A DNA stretch of 64,000 nucleotides from an uncultured Neglectibacter sp. GTDB lineage: Bacteria > Bacillota > Clostridia > Oscillospirales > Acutalibacteraceae. A model generated the notes under the pieces. The model saw only the letters and a list, made by a program, of their open reading frames with translations, was not told the origin of the DNA and searched no databases. This document shows, one piece after another, positions 61,139 to 64,000 of the stretch. The position numbers and the translations under genes are program-made. Each line of letters opens with the position of its first letter. The stretch's first letter is position 1. The stretch is taken from positions 30,442 to 94,441 of the forward strand of contig CANSKS010000004.1 in NCBI GenBank assembly GCA_947647615.1, read 5' to 3'.

Positions 61139-62104
61139 TTATTTTTTATCGTAATTTCCATATTGCCGCCAAAGGTCTATCATCATCTCGTAGCGCTCCA
61201 AAGGAAGGCCCGTGTAAGCGCAGTTAGAAGTGGAGAAAATGTAGCCGCGGCCGGTAGCCATACCTTCCCGCAGGGAGCGCATGACATCCTCCCGGCATTC
61301 CTCATCGGTGCCCGTTTGCAGCAGGCCGCAGTTTACGTTACCGATCAAACAAATGTCTTCTCCCACGATCTTCCTTACCTCGGGGATAGAGACTCCGCCC
61401 TGGGGATCCAAAGAATGAATGGCGTCGGGTTTGCAATCGGCCATAGCCTTGACAATAGGCATGATGTTTCCATCGGTATGCTTAATGGTATAGTAGCCCA
61501 TCTTCCGGTATTCATCAATAGACCTTTTCAAGTAGGGTACAATGAGCTCGTCAAAGAGATCTTCCGGGAAAAAAGGGTTCACATTAAAACAATAATCGGA
61601 GCATAGGGTAAAGCCGTCTAACAAATGCCCCTTGGCGTCCAGCTTTTGCGCAAAGTCCACCGCGAACTCCAGCCTTTGTTCCGACTCTTCCTTCAGCTTT
61701 TCTGGCTCCTCATACATCATAGCGGAGAACTCCATCATGTTGTCTCCGTTGGGCATGGCGTGGGTCACGTCGCCATGCATCATAATGTAATACTCGTCTC
61801 CCGTCCTTTCCCGAATTTCTTCCAAAAGCCACTGGGTGCTTTCCAAGTCACCGGGATTGGGATGAATAAAAATAGCACTGTGATCGTAACGCTGAGCCGT
61901 CTGTATATAAATATCGGCCATATCTTTCATTTGCAGGCTTTTTTCCTTCTGGCTCATCTGGTTCCACTGGGAATAGGCACGGTGAGAAGGATGCACCTTT
62001 CCAAAGGCCTCCATGGTAAGAAAGAAAACCAGTTCGAAAGTGGGTACCTGCCCCCCGATGTTCTCACATTTCAGCGTTTTGATAAATCGTTCCCGCTTTG
62101 TCAT
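61139..62104 (-). CDS. Uroporphyrinogen decarboxylase family protein (methyltransferase-like)
   Basis: A 321-residue UroD-fold protein. The motif KHTDGNIMPI near residue 195 (HxDG) and the later GNVNCGLL near 255 match the UroD-like group linked to corrinoid and methyl transfer rather than haem synthesis. No other haem genes are present. The gene is alone on its strand between a strong terminator and the GGGtGRT pair. It is one of four UroD-fold proteins in the window, and a plausible partner for the corrinoid protein at 39 kb, though 21 kb away. Confidence 0.8.
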   Translation of the reverse strand: MTKRERFIKTLKCENIGGQVPTFELVFFLTMEAFGKVHPSHRAYSQWNQMSQKEKSLQMKDMADIYIQTAQRYDHSAIFIHPNPGDLESTQWLLEEIRERTGDEYYIMMHGDVTHAMPNGDNMMEFSAMMYEEPEKLKEESEQRLEFAVDFAQKLDAKGHLLDGFTLCSDYCFNVNPFFPEDLFDELIVPYLKRSIDEYRKMGYYTIKHTDGNIMPIVKAMADCKPDAIHSLDPQGGVSIPEVRKIVGEDICLIGNVNCGLLQTGTDEECREDVMRSLREGMATGRGYIFSTSNCAYTGLPLERYEMMIDLWRQYGNYDKK

Positions 62105-62195
62105 GGCGTAACGCTCCTTTAACAGCTATATTTTCTTTTCCTGGTATTTTCCTTTTCCTCCCTCGCGCCCTTTTCTATCTGTGGTTTTTGGGGAA

Positions 62196-62241
62196 GAAAA
62201 TACGGCAACGGCGGGAGCCCATACAGACCCCCGCCGGTTGC
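62196..62241 (-). terminator. Terminator of the GGGtGRT operon
   Basis: Minus-strand GCAAC-C-GGCGGG and CCCGCC-GTTGC form an 11-bp stem with one bulge, followed a few bases later by TTTTC. Confidence 0.72.
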
Positions 62242-62254
62242 GCAAAAAACTTTT

Positions 62255-63262
62255 TTATTTGACAGCCTCATAAACCGCCACAGCGCAGGCCACAGTAGCG
62301 CCTACCATGGGGTTGTTGCCCATGCCCATAAGACCCATCATTTCCACATGGGCAGGCACGGAAGAAGAACCGGCAAACTGGGCGTCGCCATGCATACGGC
62401 CCATGGAATCGGTAAGGCCGTAGGAAGCGGGGCCGGCAGCCATGTTATCGGGATGCAAGGTACGGCCGGTGCCGCCGCCGGAAGCCACGGAGAAATACTT
62501 CTTGCCGTTTTCGCCGGCCCATTTCTTATAGGTGCCGGCCACCAGATGCTGGAAGCGGGTGGGGTTCGTGGAGTTACCGGTAATGGAAACATCTACGCCC
62601 TCGGCCTTCATAATGGCCACGCCTTCCAAAACATCATTGGCGCCATAGCACTTTACCGCAGCACGTTCGCCGTCGGAGAAAGGCTTGGTTTCCAAAACCT
62701 TCAATTCTCCGGTATAAAAATCGAAATCTGTTTTTACATAAGTAAAGCCGTTGATACGGGAAATGATATAAGCAGCGTCTTTTCCCAAACCATTCAAAAT
62801 AATACGCAGGGGCTCTTTCCGGGCACGGTTGGCTGTTTTGGCAATGCCAATAGCGCCTTCGGCCGCAGCGAAAGATTCATGACCCGCCAAAAAGGCAAAG
62901 CACTTGGTTTCGTCGCGAAGCAGCATAGCGCCCAAATTGCCGTGGCCCAAGCCCACGTTCCGCTGCTCGGCCACAGAACCGGGCACACAGAAGGCCTCCA
63001 GGCCAATACCAATAGCCTCGGCGGCCTCGGCGGCGGTTTTCACACCCTTCTTAATTGCCACCGCGCAGCCCAGGGTGTAAGCCCAGCCAGCATTTTCAAA
63101 TGCGATGGGCTGAACGCCCTTCACGATTTCATAAGGATCAAAGCCCTTGCTGGTACAAAGCTCTTTGGCCTCTTCGAGACTGGCAATGCCATATTCGGCA
63201 AGACATTTCTCAATTTTGGGCATTCTTCTTTCTTTGCCTTCAAACATGACGTCGTTAGCCAT
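62255..63262 (-). CDS. GGGtGRT family protein
   Basis: A 335-residue cytoplasmic protein with the name-giving motif GGGTGRTLHPDNMAAGP near residue 260. Glycine-rich stretches (GLGHGNLGAML near 120, MGLMGMGNNPMVGATVACAVA near 310-330) recur. There is no membrane segment or known cofactor motif. The family is defined by its sequence and by its constant neighbour, a NifU-like scaffold protein, here 30 bases upstream on the same strand. Function is unknown to me; Fe-S biogenesis or repair is inference from the neighbour. AAGGAGG lies 8 bases before the ATG. Confidence 0.9.
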   Translation of the reverse strand: MANDVMFEGKERRMPKIEKCLAEYGIASLEEAKELCTSKGFDPYEIVKGVQPIAFENAGWAYTLGCAVAIKKGVKTAAEAAEAIGIGLEAFCVPGSVAEQRNVGLGHGNLGAMLLRDETKCFAFLAGHESFAAAEGAIGIAKTANRARKEPLRIILNGLGKDAAYIISRINGFTYVKTDFDFYTGELKVLETKPFSDGERAAVKCYGANDVLEGVAIMKAEGVDVSITGNSTNPTRFQHLVAGTYKKWAGENGKKYFSVASGGGTGRTLHPDNMAAGPASYGLTDSMGRMHGDAQFAGSSSVPAHVEMMGLMGMGNNPMVGATVACAVAVYEAVK

Positions 63263-63292
63263 TGTGTTATCCTCCTTATTTTGGTCTTTCTC

Positions 63293-63985
63293 TTATTCTT
63301 CTCTGGGATCAATGTACTTGGCGGCGCCATCGAAGCGTCCGTACTGACCGATATTGTTCTGATAAGCCTCGTTGGGGGATACGCCATGGCGAATGTCTTC
63401 CAGCATTTTGCCCAGCTTTACGAACTGGTAGCCGATGACCTCGCCCTCTTCATCCAAAGCCATTTTAATAACATAACCTTCTGCCATCTCCATGTAGCGA
63501 ACACCTTTGGCCCCGGTAGAGAACATGGTGCCCACCTGAGAACGCAGGCCCTTGCCCAAATCTTCCAGGCCGGCGCCAATGGGCAGGCCATCCTCGGAAA
63601 AAGCAGTTTGGCTGCGTCCATAAGCCAGCTGCTTGAAAATCTCTCTCATAGCCACGTTGATAGCGTCGCATACCAGGTCGGTATTCAAGCATTCCAGCAA
63701 AGTTTTGCCGGGCAGAATTTCGGCAGCCATAGCGGCGGAATGGGTCATACCTGAACAGCCCAAAGTTTCCACCAAAGCCTCCTGCACAATACCTTCCTTC
63801 ACATTCAGCGTAAGCTTACAGGCACCCTGCTGGGGAGCACACCAGCCAATACCATGAGACAGGCCGGAAATGTCCTTAATCTCATAGGACTTTACCCATC
63901 TGCCCTCTTCGGGGATGGGAGCAGGACCATGGTGAGGCCCTTTTTTCACCGTACACATATTTTCCACTTCATGGGAATAGTTCAT
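63293..63985 (-). CDS. NifU/IscU-like iron-sulfur cluster assembly scaffold protein
   Basis: A 230-residue NifU_N-type protein, longer than the 120-150 residues of typical IscU/SufU. Conserved cysteines lie in GWCAPQQGAC near residues 48-55, TLGCSGMTH near 76 and TDLVCDAI near 103, placed like scaffold ligands. The C-terminal ~90 residues (LPIGAGLEDLGKGLRSQVG onward) are an extension specific to the GGGtGRT-associated group. GGAGT lies 6 bases before the ATG. It is cotranscribed with the GGGtGRT gene. Either an alternative Fe-S assembly unit or a dedicated maturation pair is possible. Confidence 0.88.
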   Translation of the reverse strand: MNYSHEVENMCTVKKGPHHGPAPIPEEGRWVKSYEIKDISGLSHGIGWCAPQQGACKLTLNVKEGIVQEALVETLGCSGMTHSAAMAAEILPGKTLLECLNTDLVCDAINVAMREIFKQLAYGRSQTAFSEDGLPIGAGLEDLGKGLRSQVGTMFSTGAKGVRYMEMAEGYVIKMALDEEGEVIGYQFVKLGKMLEDIRHGVSPNEAYQNNIGQYGRFDGAAKYIDPREE

Positions 63986-64000
63986 ATTGGTACTCCTTTC

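Noticed and set aside
62348-63754. 468-residue plus-strand ORF opposite the GGGtGRT pair
   Set aside because: It runs across two well-supported minus-strand genes with strong SD sites; its length reflects the biased codon use of highly expressed genes.
1-64000. CRISPR arrays, insertion sequences, prophage, tRNA or rRNA genes
   Set aside because: No regularly spaced repeats, transposase, integrase or phage genes, and no tRNA-like sequence were recognised by eye on either strand; a covariance search for tRNA was not possible.

Overview
The window looks like the chromosome of a spore-forming, anaerobic Clostridia (Oscillospiraceae/Eubacteriales-like) gut-type bacterium. This rests on a spoIIGA-sigE locus, strong AGGAGG ribosome binding sites, sigma-A promoters of the TTGACA-17-TATAAT type, many Clostridia-type families (asnA, UMF1 transporter, GGGtGRT protein, DUF6171, DUF1638, corrinoid proteins) and many plant or host glycan enzymes. 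No tRNA, rRNA, CRISPR array, insertion sequence or prophage was recognised. TGA is used as a normal stop in at least six genes.

Layout: 1-1.4 kb holds a c-di-GMP pair (PilZ protein, cut by the window edge, and REC-GGDEF cyclase). 1.7-5.4 kb holds asnA behind a structured leader, an AAA ATPase and a tandem kinase-fold protein. 5.5-7.0 kb holds an orphan Na+-pump type membrane module (OadB-like plus a 45-residue OadG-like protein) behind a riboswitch-like leader with an intrinsic terminator. An XRE regulator broken by one TGA follows, then a metallo-hydrolase. 9.1-11.7 kb is a GC-rich ABC-2 exporter that looks imported. 11.8-23.7 kb is a catabolic cluster: three UroD-like proteins, a GH31 glycosidase, an Lpl-type sugar ABC importer, and a divergent YesM/YesN two-component pair that probably controls it. 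23.9-32.4 kb is mostly housekeeping (DUF362 protein, nrdR, sugar isomerase-like protein, ABC-F, mtaB, UMF1 transporter, mutY). 32.6-35.1 kb holds GH4 and a PfkB kinase.

35.4-39.9 kb is a corrinoid island: reductive activator, DUF1638 protein, PocR-AraC regulator and a MtaC-like corrinoid protein, but no adjacent substrate methyltransferase. The UroD-like proteins elsewhere in the window (11.8, 15-17 and 61.1 kb) are the obvious candidates for methyltransferase partners. 40-44.2 kb holds two paralogous lipoproteins (one interrupted by TGA), an asparaginase, a metallo-hydrolase and a flavin-type oxidoreductase. 44.5 kb encodes a hemerythrin-receiver fusion. 46-49.8 kb is an arabinan operon (GH51, DUF6171, GH127). 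50-55.5 kb holds an XRE-cupin regulator with an acyl-CoA ligase, then a PHP-UvrD fusion helicase. 55.6-64 kb holds rpsT, a small membrane protein, threonine aldolase, a histidine phosphatase, lactate dehydrogenase, spoIIGA-sigE, a UroD protein and the GGGtGRT/NifU-like pair.

As a whole the genes suggest a fermentative glycan degrader that takes up oligosaccharides, cuts arabinose- and glucose/xylose-type linkages, makes lactate, exploits sodium gradients and probably carries out corrinoid-dependent methyl transfer. The most unusual items are the riboswitch-like leader on the orphan OadB module, the spatially split corrinoid/UroD system, the in-frame TGA codons in two genes, and the composition break inside the ABC ATPase gene.
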